A stretch of 43,567 bases of DNA from JBGPYB01 sp041493035 (GTDB taxonomy: Bacteria; Acidobacteriota; Vicinamibacteria; Fen-336): NCBI GenBank assembly GCA_041493035.1, contig JBGPYB010000019.1, positions 1-43,567 of the forward strand. Direction: 5' to 3'. This document shows positions 8,442 to 16,797 of this stretch, one piece after another (the stretch's first letter is position 1; every line of letters starts with the position of its first letter). The position numbers and the translations under genes are program-made. Below the pieces are notes generated by a model. That model made no database searches. It was not told where the DNA came from and saw only the letters and a list, made by a program, of their open reading frames with translations.

Positions 8442-8663
8442 CTACGAGGCGAGTGGCGCGGCGATGGGTGCGCTCCCGGCGGGTTCCCCGGCGTACAGCT
8501 CGCGGGCCGTGGGGATGCCGAGGCGCTTCATCTTCTCGTGAAGAGTGGTGGGGAGAAGCCCGAGGGATCGCGCGGCTTGGCGCTGCCTCCCGCCGGCCTG
8601 CTGAAGCGCCCCGAGGATCAGCTCCCGTTCGTAGGCATCGATTTGGGTCTTGAGATCGATCAT
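8442..8663 (-). CDS. Stand-alone Fis-type helix-turn-helix protein, copy 1
   Basis: A 73-residue protein equivalent to the isolated C-terminal DNA-binding domain of NtrC-family regulators. It begins MIDLKTQIDAYERELILGAL, then AGGRQRQAARSLGLLPTTL (turn and recognition helix) and HEKMKRLGI. No AAA+ or receiver domain precedes it, and an in-frame TAA at 8675-8673 rules out an upstream start. Copy 2 lies at 40690-40893 and shares LPTTLHEKMKRLG exactly. It lies 49 bases upstream of the fused E1 gene on the same strand. There is no Shine-Dalgarno sequence before the ATG; instead a 7-bp hairpin abuts it (see 8664-8718). Likely a small DNA-binding regulator or architectural protein; targets unknown. 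Confidence 0.85.
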   Translation of the reverse strand: MIDLKTQIDAYERELILGALQQAGGRQRQAARSLGLLPTTLHEKMKRLGIPTARELYAGEPAGSAPIAAPLAS

Positions 8664-8718
8664 GGTGCGAGGTTAGCGTCGCACCTCGGTTCTCCCAACC
8701 GGTTTGTTTCGAGGTGCG
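8664..8718 (-). promoter_or_regulatory. Dyad-rich leader with two mutually exclusive hairpins
   Basis: Reading toward the Fis-type gene, arm 1 is CGCACCTCG (8718-8710), arm 2 is CGAGGTGCGA (8688-8679) and arm 3 is TCGCACC (8670-8664). Arm 1 pairs perfectly with arm 2 over 9 bp, and arm 2 pairs perfectly with arm 3 over 7 bp, so only one hairpin can form. The second hairpin touches the ATG at 8663. An 8-bp palindrome AACCGGTT (8697-8704) lies in the first loop. The sequence may act as a translational switch, as DNA operator sites for the HTH protein itself, or partly as a terminator for the upstream Tim44-like gene. Confidence 0.55.
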
Positions 8719-8771
8719 GGGAGGCAGTGACGAACGGGTGGCGGCGTGGGGCGAGCCGCAGGGTCCGAAGC

Positions 8772-10325
8772 TCAGCCCGTGTACGTTTCGTCCTGCTCGA
8801 TCCGCGAGAGGACCCAGTCGAAGCTCCCGGAGGTCACCCGGGAGGAGCAGTACTCGCACTGCCCGGCCATGTTGATCTTCAGGGGCGCACCGCAGGAGGG
8901 GCAGCTCTTGTCGGTATGGGCGGCACCCTGGACCCCCGTCCCGCGGATGAGCGTCCAGTATTCGGTGAAGGCGCGCCGTCGCGTCTTGCTCCCCCCCACG
9001 AGCTTCCCGTCTTCGCTGGTAGTCGAGTCGAAGCCGTCGGCGGCGAGCCGGAGGGTGATGGCGTCGAAATAGGCGTCGTTCGAAAGCCGAGCGAGGGTCA
9101 CCGAGGTCACTCTCGTGTCGTCGAGGCGGTTGGCGAGATGCGCTCGCTTGTAGGCCTCCACCCAGTAGACCTGCGTGCCGAAGAGGCTTTCGCTCAGCCA
9201 TGGCCGCATCCGCGGCAGATCCCGGTCCGACCACGCGGCCTGGAATTCCTGGAAGACCAGGCGAACCCGTGTCTCGAATGCGTCCCAGGCAAAGGCCGGA
9301 TCCCGTTCCTGGAGCTGCGCCAGGCGGCTCGCGGCCTCGGGGTCCACGATCGTCGGGAGGTCCGTCCCCTCCTCCTCCGTCGTGCCCGTGAGCTGAGGAG
9401 GGCGCGGCTGCTTCGCGGTGATCTGGATCCGCTCCACCAGCCAGTCGAACTCACCGGTGTCGACGGCCTGGCCGCAATAGCCGCAAACGTTGCCGCGGAG
9501 CTTGTCGAGGGGCGCGCCGCAGCTCGGACAACCGAAGGTGCGGACCGTCTCGGGTGTGCGCGATGTCGCCTTCGCGGAACGAAGCAGGCTCCACCGCTCC
9601 ACGACGTAGAAGCTCACCTCGCCGCCGTCCCCACGGACCTCCGTGTAGTTCGCCTCGAACTCGACACGGACCCGCACCTGGGGCGTCGCCGGCGTCATCT
9701 CGCTGATGGACAGATAGCGCATCGCCCCGACCACCACCGCCTGGACGGCCACGAGCGCTTCGGATCCGAAGGCGAGGGCGGCGCGGGTGGGGCCGGTCAG
9801 CCAGGGTGCCAGGGCCTCGAGACTCCGCGAGCCGCGCGCTTCCTGGGCACGCGCATAGAGGGCGTAGAGAAAATCTTCGAAGAGGACGATCGAGAAGGTG
9901 GGATCGAGGCCCGACTCCCGCAGCTCCTCGAGACGGCGGCGAGGAACGATCGGCAAGGGCGCCGACGTAGCGTAGGGCGCGACCCGGGTAGAGCCAAGGC
10001 CGATGGTGAAATCCGAGACGTGCGCCCGCTGGTAGAGCAGCGTGACGAGGAGAGTCGTGCCGATGATCAGGGGTATCCCCCAGATCGGATGCTGCACGAC
10101 CAGCCAGATGAGGAGACGAAAGATGAGCTGGATAAGGAGGAAGACTGCCTCGCCGCCGTCACCGCCTCCACCCCCGCCGCCGTGCCCACCCCCCCCGCCG
10201 TGCCCTCCGCCGCCGGAGCCCCCCGAGAAGCTGTGCCCGCCTCCCCCTCGCGCCCAGGCCGCGACCGCCCAGGAAAGAATCGCCAAAGCGATCCCGAGAA
10301 ACTTCCAGCGACGAAGCCCCCTCAC
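8772..10325 (-). CDS. Tim44-like domain membrane protein with two zinc ribbons
   Basis: A 517-residue protein from a GTG whose bases overlap the upstream stop (GTGA). It has an N-terminal signal/anchor (about 8-25), a Gly/His-rich stretch (about 27-56), a hydrophobic segment (about 61-92) and then two similar units. Each unit holds a Tim44-like alpha/beta domain followed by a zinc ribbon: CPSCGAPLDKLRGNVCGYCG near 265-285 and CPSCGAPLKINMAGQCEYC near 472-490. Both ribbons are followed by the same S/E-FDW-L-x-RI motif, so the C-terminal half arose by internal duplication. Tim44-like proteins beside TPM proteins recur in many bacteria, and a role in envelope or membrane-protein handling is inferred. 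The Gly-rich linker suggests a flexible tether next to the membrane. Confidence 0.85.
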   Translation of the reverse strand: MRGLRRWKFLGIALAILSWAVAAWARGGGGHSFSGGSGGGGHGGGGGHGGGGGGGDGGEAVFLLIQLIFRLLIWLVVQHPIWGIPLIIGTTLLVTLLYQRAHVSDFTIGLGSTRVAPYATSAPLPIVPRRRLEELRESGLDPTFSIVLFEDFLYALYARAQEARGSRSLEALAPWLTGPTRAALAFGSEALVAVQAVVVGAMRYLSISEMTPATPQVRVRVEFEANYTEVRGDGGEVSFYVVERWSLLRSAKATSRTPETVRTFGCPSCGAPLDKLRGNVCGYCGQAVDTGEFDWLVERIQITAKQPRPPQLTGTTEEEGTDLPTIVDPEAASRLAQLQERDPAFAWDAFETRVRLVFQEFQAAWSDRDLPRMRPWLSESLFGTQVYWVEAYKRAHLANRLDDTRVTSVTLARLSNDAYFDAITLRLAADGFDSTTSEDGKLVGGSKTRRRAFTEYWTLIRGTGVQGAAHTDKSCPSCGAPLKINMAGQCEYCSSRVTSGSFDWVLSRIEQDETYTG

Positions 10326-10960
10326 TCGACGGCCGCTTCGTCGGGAAGCTCATTGACGTCGTCCTCCTCCCGAGGGAGGACGCGCTGCAGGACCGGGCCG
10401 AGGGAGCGGAGGGCGTCGTCGAAGGCGTCGAGAGGCCTTCCCGCGGCCAGGGAGCCTTCGAGGCGAGCCAGACTCTCGCGCCAGGGAGGGCCCATGGCGG
10501 CGACATCGACGCCCACGTCGGGGACGACGTCCACGGTCTTCTCGAGGAGCGATACGAATACCAGGATGCCGTTCCGCCTCATGAGGCGCCCTACACCGAG
10601 GTCCACGAAAGCGGCCCGGGCGGCGGTGCGAACGTTCTCGACTCGTCGCGCGCGCGGCGTCAGGATACGGCGCAGGGCCGGAAAATGCCGGGAGGCGAAG
10701 AGGCCGAGGATGAAGAAGAGGGCGGGGTCCAAGACGAAGGCGGCGTCGTCGAAGACGTGGGGCAGCCCGTAGACGGCGAGGAGGGCGCTTACGGCCAAGA
10801 CGAGCCCGAGGCGAAGGTCGGCGGCGGCGTAGTCTCCCGAGTGGCGGCGCACGGCCACGACAACCTCGGCGGACGTCCGTCCCTCCACCTCCTTCACGGC
10901 CCGCGTGAGGCGTTCACGCGCTCCCGGAGCGCCGAAGCCGTGTCGGCCCATCATCTCCAC
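10322..10960 (-). CDS. TPM domain membrane protein
   Basis: A 212-residue protein with a TPM-fold region split around membrane segments. Residues about 14-40 (RLTRAVKEVEGRTSAEVVVAV) match the opening of the TPM domain, followed by two hydrophobic helices (about 50-92). The rest of the fold follows, including ARAAFVDLGVGRLMRRNGILVFVSLLEKTVDVVPDVGV. This topology is seen in the TPM proteins that travel with Tim44-like partners. The start is GTG at 10960; ATGs two and three codons later are equally plausible, with GGAG just before them. Its stop overlaps the Tim44-like gene start, so the two products are probably made together and may form a complex. Molecular activity is unknown. Confidence 0.8.
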   Translation of the reverse strand: MEMMGRHGFGAPGARERLTRAVKEVEGRTSAEVVVAVRRHSGDYAAADLRLGLVLAVSALLAVYGLPHVFDDAAFVLDPALFFILGLFASRHFPALRRILTPRARRVENVRTAARAAFVDLGVGRLMRRNGILVFVSLLEKTVDVVPDVGVDVAAMGPPWRESLARLEGSLAAGRPLDAFDDALRSLGPVLQRVLPREEDDVNELPDEAAVE

Positions 10961-11001
10961 AAACCGCGATTATGCCCGAGGGACGTGTATGCTTGCTCGC
11001 C

Positions 11002-12981
11002 ATGATCGGGCTGATCGCGGCCTTCCTCCTCGCCGCCGCGGGAGACGGCGCCGCGCTCGAGCTTCGCTACGACCTGCGCCCCGGGGATCGCGTCGTCTAC
11101 AAGCAGACCCTCCGCCGAGAGGGGACCGGCTCCGATTTCGACTACGAGACGCGCGCGCAATGGACGACCCAAGTGATCGTCACGGCGACCCGCGAGGGAA
11201 GGAGCGTCGTCGGCTTCCAACGCAACCGAGACTCTTTCGAGCTCGTCCGCTACCGGGAGAAAGGCCGCGATCGCACCAACGAAGAGCGCAACGCGTTCGT
11301 GAGCCGGCTCCCACCGGCGCGTTTGGCCGAGGCCAATCGGGTTGGCCAGAGCGGCCTGCCCGACCTTCCCTGGAGCGCCCTTCGCGAGTCGACGAGCGAG
11401 TTGCTTCCAGGCCTTCACGAGGTGGAGGCGCTGCCCTCGGGCACCGTGAAGGGCGGCGATGCGTGGAAGGGATGGGGTCTTCTGCGGCTCGATTTCCGCG
11501 CCGTCGGCCCAGAGGACGCCAGCGGTGTGCGGTGCTTTCGCATCGATGGGACCATGGCGCCGAGCGACGCGCGGCTGCGTCTGTGGTTCGGCCTCGAGTC
11601 CGGCGTCGTGGAGCGCCTGGAGTTCGAGGGGGCCTACGCGACCGTAGGAGTGCGTATCCACGAGACGCTCGTGCTGGAGCGACTCGATCGGCGTCGTGGA
11701 GAGGACCCATTCTCCTGGGTCGAAGACCCCGACACGCGACAGGGCGCCCTCGCGGCGTTCCTGATCTCCTCCACGCCCGCGATTCCCGAGGCCACCGTTC
11801 ACCGCCTGCTCGAGGTCGACGACATTTCCTTCCGGCGCCAGGTGTTGGCTTACGCCTACCGGCGCCGCGTGGCGCCTCCTCCCCCTGAAACCCTCGCGAC
11901 GCTCACGTCGAGCGACGACCCGCGCGTTCGGGCGCTGTCGGCGCGGCTGGCGCGGGAAGGGCCTGAAGCTGTCGGGCCGCGGCGCTTCGCCGAAGAGCCG
12001 CCTGGCACGACGCTACGCCCAATGACAACGGCAGGGTTCGAGGGCTGGCCGTACGTCATCCATGTCCCCGAGGACTACCGCGGTGACGAACCGCTGCCGC
12101 TCCTCATCTCCCTCTCGGGAGGGCCCGGCCGCGCGCTTCTGGGCGTACCGGGCGCTCGCGAGGAGCTGGGACGCCTTGGGTGGCTCGTGGTCTTTCCGCA
12201 GGCGATGGACCTTTGGTGGTCGCCGCGTTCGACGACGATCGTGTCGACGCTCCTGGACGAGATCCTTCGTCGCTTCAACGTCGACACCAACAGGGTCTAC
12301 CTCTCCGGCTCCAGCAACGGCGGCACCGGGACCTTTCTCTACGCGACGCTCTGGCCCCACCGTCTGGCGGCGGCCGTGTCCCTGATGGGCGCGGGCATGC
12401 TCGTCGAAGGCGATCCACCGCTTCCACCGAACCTGAACGGGCTGCCCCTGCTCCTGGCTCACGGTGACAAGGATCCGATCATTCCGCTCCGTGCCAGCCA
12501 GGAAACGTTGAAGGCCGTGCGCCACGCCGCCATGCGAGCCCAGGTCGAGATCAAAGTGCTTCCCGGCCACGGCCACGACCTCTTCCTCGGGGGCGACGAC
12601 GACCTCGTCGCGCGCTTTCTCGAAGGGCGGGTGCGTGATCCCTTTCCTCGCCGAGTCACGTTGGCCACGCGCGATCTTGCGTTCCCGCGGCGCTTCTGGG
12701 TCGAGCTACTGGCCAAGGACGGCGGCGTGGCGGAGATCGAAGCCGAGGTAAGCGACGACAACCACATCCGCCTTCAGACGAAGAACGTTCGCCGTCTCCG
12801 GCTGCTCCTGCGCCGCGAGCTCCTTCACGACGGTGGCTCCATCCGCGTAACGCTCAACGGCAAGGAGGCCTTCTCCGGCGACTTCGTCGAGGATACGGAC
12901 CGCCTCGCCCGAACCGGTCAAGCGACCGCCGATCCGTTCCTCGGCTGGTCGATGGAGATCCCGCTCGAAGCAGGCCGTTAG
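11002..12981 (+). CDS. Secreted alpha/beta hydrolase (PHB-depolymerase/esterase-like) with large N-terminal region
   Basis: A 659-residue protein from ATG 11002, which places a Sec signal (MIGLIAAFLLAAAGDGAA) at the very N-terminus; an in-frame ATG at 10972 would add 10 non-signal residues. Residues about 22-330 are a beta-rich region of unknown type with some HEAT-like helices (DDPRVRALSARLAREGPEA). Residues about 350-560 are the hydrolase: WPYVIHVPEDYRGDEPLPLL, nucleophile S438 in SGSSNGG, an acid near D490 (HGDKDPIIP) and a histidine near 524 (GHGHD). A C-terminal beta domain (about 560-659) resembles one found after such esterases. Likely an envelope or extracellular esterase or peptidase. 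It is divergent from the TPM gene. Confidence 0.85.
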   Translation: MIGLIAAFLLAAAGDGAALELRYDLRPGDRVVYKQTLRREGTGSDFDYETRAQWTTQVIVTATREGRSVVGFQRNRDSFELVRYREKGRDRTNEERNAFVSRLPPARLAEANRVGQSGLPDLPWSALRESTSELLPGLHEVEALPSGTVKGGDAWKGWGLLRLDFRAVGPEDASGVRCFRIDGTMAPSDARLRLWFGLESGVVERLEFEGAYATVGVRIHETLVLERLDRRRGEDPFSWVEDPDTRQGALAAFLISSTPAIPEATVHRLLEVDDISFRRQVLAYAYRRRVAPPPPETLATLTSSDDPRVRALSARLAREGPEAVGPRRFAEEPPGTTLRPMTTAGFEGWPYVIHVPEDYRGDEPLPLLISLSGGPGRALLGVPGAREELGRLGWLVVFPQAMDLWWSPRSTTIVSTLLDEILRRFNVDTNRVYLSGSSNGGTGTFLYATLWPHRLAAAVSLMGAGMLVEGDPPLPPNLNGLPLLLAHGDKDPIIPLRASQETLKAVRHAAMRAQVEIKVLPGHGHDLFLGGDDDLVARFLEGRVRDPFPRRVTLATRDLAFPRRFWVELLAKDGGVAEIEAEVSDDNHIRLQTKNVRRLRLLLRRELLHDGGSIRVTLNGKEAFSGDFVEDTDRLARTGQATADPFLGWSMEIPLEAGR

Positions 12982-13003
12982 CGGCGGGGTGTAAGCTACC
13001 GCC

Positions 13004-13192
13004 ATGGTGTCCCGACCTGCCGATGAGGCGGTCTCGCCGAGTACCCCCGACATCGACGCAAACGGTGTGGACCGTGCTCAGATCCGCGCGATGCTGGACC
13101 TCACCCCGGAGGAGCGCCTTCAGAGGGTGGGCGAGTTCGTCGAGTCCACGACCCTGATCCGGGGGCTCAATGAAGAGCGCCCGATACGCTGA
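13004..13192 (+). CDS. Small partner protein of nucleotidyltransferase gene (putative antitoxin-like)
   Basis: A 62-residue acidic protein with an unstructured N-terminus and the segment IRAMLDLTPEERLQRVGEF near residues 27-45. That segment recalls short helical proteins (I-R-x-M-L-x-L-T-P-x-E-R-L) that I know to precede nucleotidyltransferase genes. Its end overlaps the next start by 23 bases, which argues for coupled translation and for the pair being functional or recently so. A toxin-antitoxin or accessory role is inferred from this arrangement and is not demonstrated. The Shine-Dalgarno is weak. Confidence 0.65.
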   Translation: MVSRPADEAVSPSTPDIDANGVDRAQIRAMLDLTPEERLQRVGEFVESTTLIRGLNEERPIR

Positions 13193-13658
13193 AATCCTTC
13201 GACTCCTCGTCAAGCACGACGTCGAGTTCATCGTGGTCGGCATGACGGCGGGAGTCCTCCAGGGAGCCCCCGTGTCAACGATCGACTTGGGGATCGTGCA
13301 TCGTCGCAGTCCGGAGAACGTCGCGCGTCTCCTGGCCGTACTGCGCGATCTCGACGCGGTGTATCGTCACAATCCCCGGAAGCTGCGCCCGCAGGAGTCT
13401 CACCTCAGCAGTCCGGGGCATCAGCTCCTGACGACGACCTATGGCGATCTCGACTGCCTGGGAACGATCGACGAGGGCAAGGGGTACGAGGATTTGCTCC
13501 AGGGGACGGCGGAACTCCGCATCGGCGACGTTGCCGTCGTTCGCGTCCTGGATCTCCCAACGCTCATCGAAGTCAAGCGACGTTCCGGCCGGCCGAAGGA
13601 CCTTGCCGTGATGCCCGTGCTTCGCGCGACGCTGGACGAGGTCGAGCGCCGCTCCTGA
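13170..13658 (+). CDS. Nucleotidyltransferase-fold protein with altered catalytic motif
   Basis: A 162-residue protein. The opening, AEILRLLVKHDVEFIVVGM near residues 7-25, matches the family that usually continues GGFAAVLHGSxxxTxDLD. Here the glycine pair is G-M, and the D-x-D is TIDLGI, with glycine at the second aspartate. Later parts (GDLDCLG, then VVRVLDLPTLIEVKRRSGRPKDL) match the family's C-terminal half, where KRxxGRxKDL is typical. It probably binds nucleotide or RNA poorly, or has lost catalysis. It pairs with the overlapping small gene upstream. A second, differently degenerate relative lies at 2399-2938. Confidence 0.78.
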   Translation: MKSARYAEILRLLVKHDVEFIVVGMTAGVLQGAPVSTIDLGIVHRRSPENVARLLAVLRDLDAVYRHNPRKLRPQESHLSSPGHQLLTTTYGDLDCLGTIDEGKGYEDLLQGTAELRIGDVAVVRVLDLPTLIEVKRRSGRPKDLAVMPVLRATLDEVERRS

Positions 13659-13674
13659 GACCTCGTCCGTCGAG

Positions 13675-13705
13675 TTGTGATGTGCACCGTGGTTTCTGCT
13701 ATATC
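13675..13705 (+). promoter_or_regulatory. Possible sigma-70-like promoter of the sensor kinase gene
   Basis: TTGTGA (13675-13680) and CTATAT (13699-13704) are separated by 18 bases in a locally AT-richer patch between two GC-rich genes. Transcription would start about 8-10 bases before the ATG at 13719, giving a very short leader. This supports that ATG over the upstream GTG/ATG at 13677/13680, which lie inside the proposed promoter. Confidence 0.35.
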
Positions 13706-13718
13706 TCTCCCGGGACCG

Positions 13719-16700
13719 ATGTTGCGCCCTGGCGTCCGGGCCGCGATGCTGTGCCTCCTGCTGATGCCCCGCTCCGCCGGGGCCCAGCAGCTTCCGGTTC
13801 GTACGCTCACCACGGCCGATGGCTTGCCGCGGGACCAGCTCGCCTGTGTCGTCGCCGACGACCGCGGCTGGCTCTGGTTCTGCACCGACGACGGCTTGGC
13901 GCGGTTCGACGGCCACAGCGTGACGACGTTCAGCGCTCCCGACCGCACGGCGCTCCTGGGTCTACGTTCCCTCCTTCGCACCCGCGACGGCCGGTACTTC
14001 GTCGGCCACGGCGATGGGCTGGCCGAGTTCCTTCCCGATCTGGCCCCGGCCTCGAGATTCCGGCCCGTTCTCCGCTCCGGCGGCGAATCCGTCGGAGCGG
14101 TCAACGTCCTGCTGGAACGCCGCGACGGCACGCTCTGGGCCGGGACAGCGACCGGCCTCTACGGGCTCGGCGGGACGCCCTCGGGTGGGCGGCTCGTCGA
14201 GACGGACATCGGCTTGCCACGCGGTGGAGAGAACGACGCCAACGTTCTGGCCCTGGCCGAAGACGAGGACGATCAGCTCTGGATCGGGGCCGGAAGCGGT
14301 CTCTACGCGCGGAGTCGCGAAGGGCGAACACGCCGGTTCACGACCGCCAACGGCCTTCCGGTGAACGAAGTGCGGGCGCTCGTCGCCGACGCGCGTCACC
14401 GGCTCTGGGTGGCCACGCGGGGCGGGCTCTGCCTCCTGGATCTACGGACCGCCGCGCTAAAGATCCGGCGAATGCTGACGGCTCGAGACGGGCTGCCGGC
14501 CAGCAACGTCACCTCGCTTCTACCCGACGGGGACCGGCTGTGGGTCGGCACCGTAATGGGCGTCGCCGAGCTCGTTCCCGCGGCTGACGGTTCGATGGTC
14601 GTGTCCCGCGCGGTCCGGGGCTTCTACGGCTGGGGCCTCGCGCGTGACGCGTGGGGCGACCTCTGGGTGGCCACCGAATCGGGTGCGCGCGCCGTCGTGC
14701 GGCGGGGATTCACGACGTTCACCGCATCGGACGGTCTCCCCGCGAACCGGGTGTCGTCCCTTTTCGAAACCCGCGACGGACGGATGTGCGCCGTCACTCT
14801 CGTGGGCGACGTCGGCCTCAGCTGTTTCGACGGGCGGCGGTTCGAGCCGAAGCCCATCGGCGTGCCTGGCGCACTCGGCGATCCCGGGTGGGGCTGGTCG
14901 CAGCTGGTACTCCAGGACCGTCGCGGAGGGTGGTGGATACCGACGGGCCAGGGCCTCCTTCGGTTTGCGCCGGGGACCGTCGAAAGCCTGAGGTCCGCTC
15001 GGCCGGTCGCGCGCTTCACGATGCGCGAGGGCCTCCGGTCCGACAACGTCTTCCGCATCTTCGAGGACGCTCAGGGCGGAATCTGGGTCGCGACCTTCGC
15101 CGAGCCCGGCAACGGGCTCTCGCGAGTGGAGCCCGACACGGGGCGCGTGACGACCTTCGGCGTCGATCAAGGACTTCCCGCCGATCTCCCTCTCGCCTAT
15201 GCCCTGGCCGACGACCGTCGGGGTGGGATCTGGATCGGACTCGAACACGGGCTGCTCCGGTATCGCCACGGGCGTTTCGACGTCGTGCTCCCCGCCGCCG
15301 ATGGCTTTACGCCCGCGACGGGCCAGGTTCGAAGCCTGCTCGTGGATCGAGAGGGCGACCTGTGGATGGGAACCACAGGGGCCGGCCTCGGCAGGGTCGG
15401 CCGACCGGATTCGGACCGGCCAGCCGTAGCGTGGTTCGGCACGGCACAGGGGTTGTCCAACGACACGATCTGGACCGTCGTCGAGCATGCGTCGGGAGAC
15501 CTCTTCCTTGGCACCGGGCGAGGCGTCGATCGGTTCAGCCCCAGGACCGGCCGAGTCGTCCGGCATGCGGCCGACGTCGGCCTCCCACGCGCCGAGATCC
15601 TCGGATCACTCCAGGACAAGCAAGGGCGTCTTTGGTTCGCCACCACGGCCGGCGCCGCACAACTGATCCTGTCCAGCGACCCGTTGCCCGCTCCGCAGCC
15701 CACCTTCATTACGTCCGTGGTCGTCAACGGAAACCCCCTTCCGATCTCGGCCACGGGGGAACGGGCCGTCGCGCCCATCCGCCTGCAACCGCACGATGCC
15801 CGCGTCGACGTGAGCTACGTCTGTCCCGGCGCGCGAGAGGCCGACGGCCTGCGCTACCAACACCGGGTGGAAGGGGCGGACGGCTCCTGGAGCGCCCCGA
15901 CCGAGCAACGCTCGGTGACGCTGATCGGCCCCGCTGCCGGCCAGTATCGTCTGCTCGTGCGCTCCGTCCTCCCCGACGCGACGAACGGAGAGCCGGCGGT
16001 GCTGCCCTTCGAGGTTCTGGCGCCGGTGTGGCGCAGGGGTTGGTTCCTCACCCTCGCCGCCCTGCTCGCCGCCGGTGTAGCGGCTGTCGCGTATCGCGTG
16101 CGTCTGGAGCGCCTGCGCGCGGTGGAGCGGGTTCGAGCGAGGATCGCAGCCGACCTCCACGACGACGTCGGGGCGAGCCTGTCGCGGATCGCCATCCTGA
16201 GCGAGGTGGCCCGTCAGAAGATCGAGGCCATAGCACCCGCTGAGGCCGCCACGCTCCGGGCCATCGGAGACAACGCGCGCCAGGTGGTGGACGATATGAG
16301 CGACGTGGTGTGGTTCGTCGACCCGACCCTCGACGACCTCCAGCACGTGATCGTCCGCATCCGCGAGTTCGCCTCGGAGCTGTTCGACGGGGGCAGCGTC
16401 TCGTTTTCCCTCGAGGCGCCGCCGGATGCGGCGCGGACGGAGCTCACGCCCGACCAGCGCAGGCACCTCTACCTCATCCTCAAGGAGAGCCTGACCAACG
16501 TCGTGCGCCATGCCCACGCCACGCGCGTCAGCGTGGGGATCGATAGCTCGCGTCGGCGCATCTCCGCCGAGGTGGTGGACAACGGCGTGGGTGTGAGCCC
16601 GGGCCCGGGGGACGCGTCGAGGGGCGGCGGGCACGGCCTCGCGAACATGCGTGAGCGCGCAGCCGCACTGGGAGGAAGTGTGACGATTACCGCGGGTCCA

Positions 16701-16754
16701 GGCGGCCGCGGTACCCGCGTCGCCCTCGACGTGCCGCTCCGGGCAGACGCATGA
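13719..16754 (+). CDS. Hybrid-topology sensor histidine kinase: two-component propeller, Y_Y_Y, HisKA_3, HATPase
   Basis: A 1011-residue sensor. The signal peptide (MLRPGVRAAMLCLLLMPRSA) makes ATG 13719 the likely start; GTG 13677 would precede it by 14 residues. Residues about 25-670 are repeated 'two-component propeller' units (DxxGxLWxGTxxGL style, such as DGTLWAGTATGLYGL) that build periplasmic beta-propellers. A Y_Y_Y domain (about 690-765) follows, then one membrane helix (about 773-792). The cytoplasmic core has phosphoacceptor H814 in IAADLHDDVGASLSRIA (HisKA_3) and an ATPase with N-box KESLTNVVRHA near 918 and GHGLANMRER near 970. In relatives such propellers sense polysaccharide fragments. 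The response regulator follows 43 bases downstream. No receiver domain is fused, unlike Bacteroidetes hybrid systems. Confidence 0.95.
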   Translation: MLRPGVRAAMLCLLLMPRSAGAQQLPVRTLTTADGLPRDQLACVVADDRGWLWFCTDDGLARFDGHSVTTFSAPDRTALLGLRSLLRTRDGRYFVGHGDGLAEFLPDLAPASRFRPVLRSGGESVGAVNVLLERRDGTLWAGTATGLYGLGGTPSGGRLVETDIGLPRGGENDANVLALAEDEDDQLWIGAGSGLYARSREGRTRRFTTANGLPVNEVRALVADARHRLWVATRGGLCLLDLRTAALKIRRMLTARDGLPASNVTSLLPDGDRLWVGTVMGVAELVPAADGSMVVSRAVRGFYGWGLARDAWGDLWVATESGARAVVRRGFTTFTASDGLPANRVSSLFETRDGRMCAVTLVGDVGLSCFDGRRFEPKPIGVPGALGDPGWGWSQLVLQDRRGGWWIPTGQGLLRFAPGTVESLRSARPVARFTMREGLRSDNVFRIFEDAQGGIWVATFAEPGNGLSRVEPDTGRVTTFGVDQGLPADLPLAYALADDRRGGIWIGLEHGLLRYRHGRFDVVLPAADGFTPATGQVRSLLVDREGDLWMGTTGAGLGRVGRPDSDRPAVAWFGTAQGLSNDTIWTVVEHASGDLFLGTGRGVDRFSPRTGRVVRHAADVGLPRAEILGSLQDKQGRLWFATTAGAAQLILSSDPLPAPQPTFITSVVVNGNPLPISATGERAVAPIRLQPHDARVDVSYVCPGAREADGLRYQHRVEGADGSWSAPTEQRSVTLIGPAAGQYRLLVRSVLPDATNGEPAVLPFEVLAPVWRRGWFLTLAALLAAGVAAVAYRVRLERLRAVERVRARIAADLHDDVGASLSRIAILSEVARQKIEAIAPAEAATLRAIGDNARQVVDDMSDVVWFVDPTLDDLQHVIVRIREFASELFDGGSVSFSLEAPPDAARTELTPDQRRHLYLILKESLTNVVRHAHATRVSVGIDSSRRRISAEVVDNGVGVSPGPGDASRGGGHGLANMRERAAALGGSVTITAGPGGRGTRVALDVPLRADA

Positions 16755-16760
16755 ACATGC
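16749..16760. promoter_or_regulatory. Palindrome GCATG-AA-CATGC before the response regulator gene
   Basis: A perfect inverted repeat with 5-bp arms and a 2-base spacer. It covers the stop codon of the kinase gene and ends 37 bases before the regulator's GTG. A near-copy, GCATG-TT-CATGT, occurs at 17487-17498 on the other side of the regulator gene. Inverted heptamer-like sites with a 2-base gap are typical of NarL-type regulators, so autoregulation is possible; it is inferred from position and symmetry only. Confidence 0.4.
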
Positions 16761-16797
16761 GGTTGGCTCGCGCGAGGAAGATCTCTAGGATGGGGGC

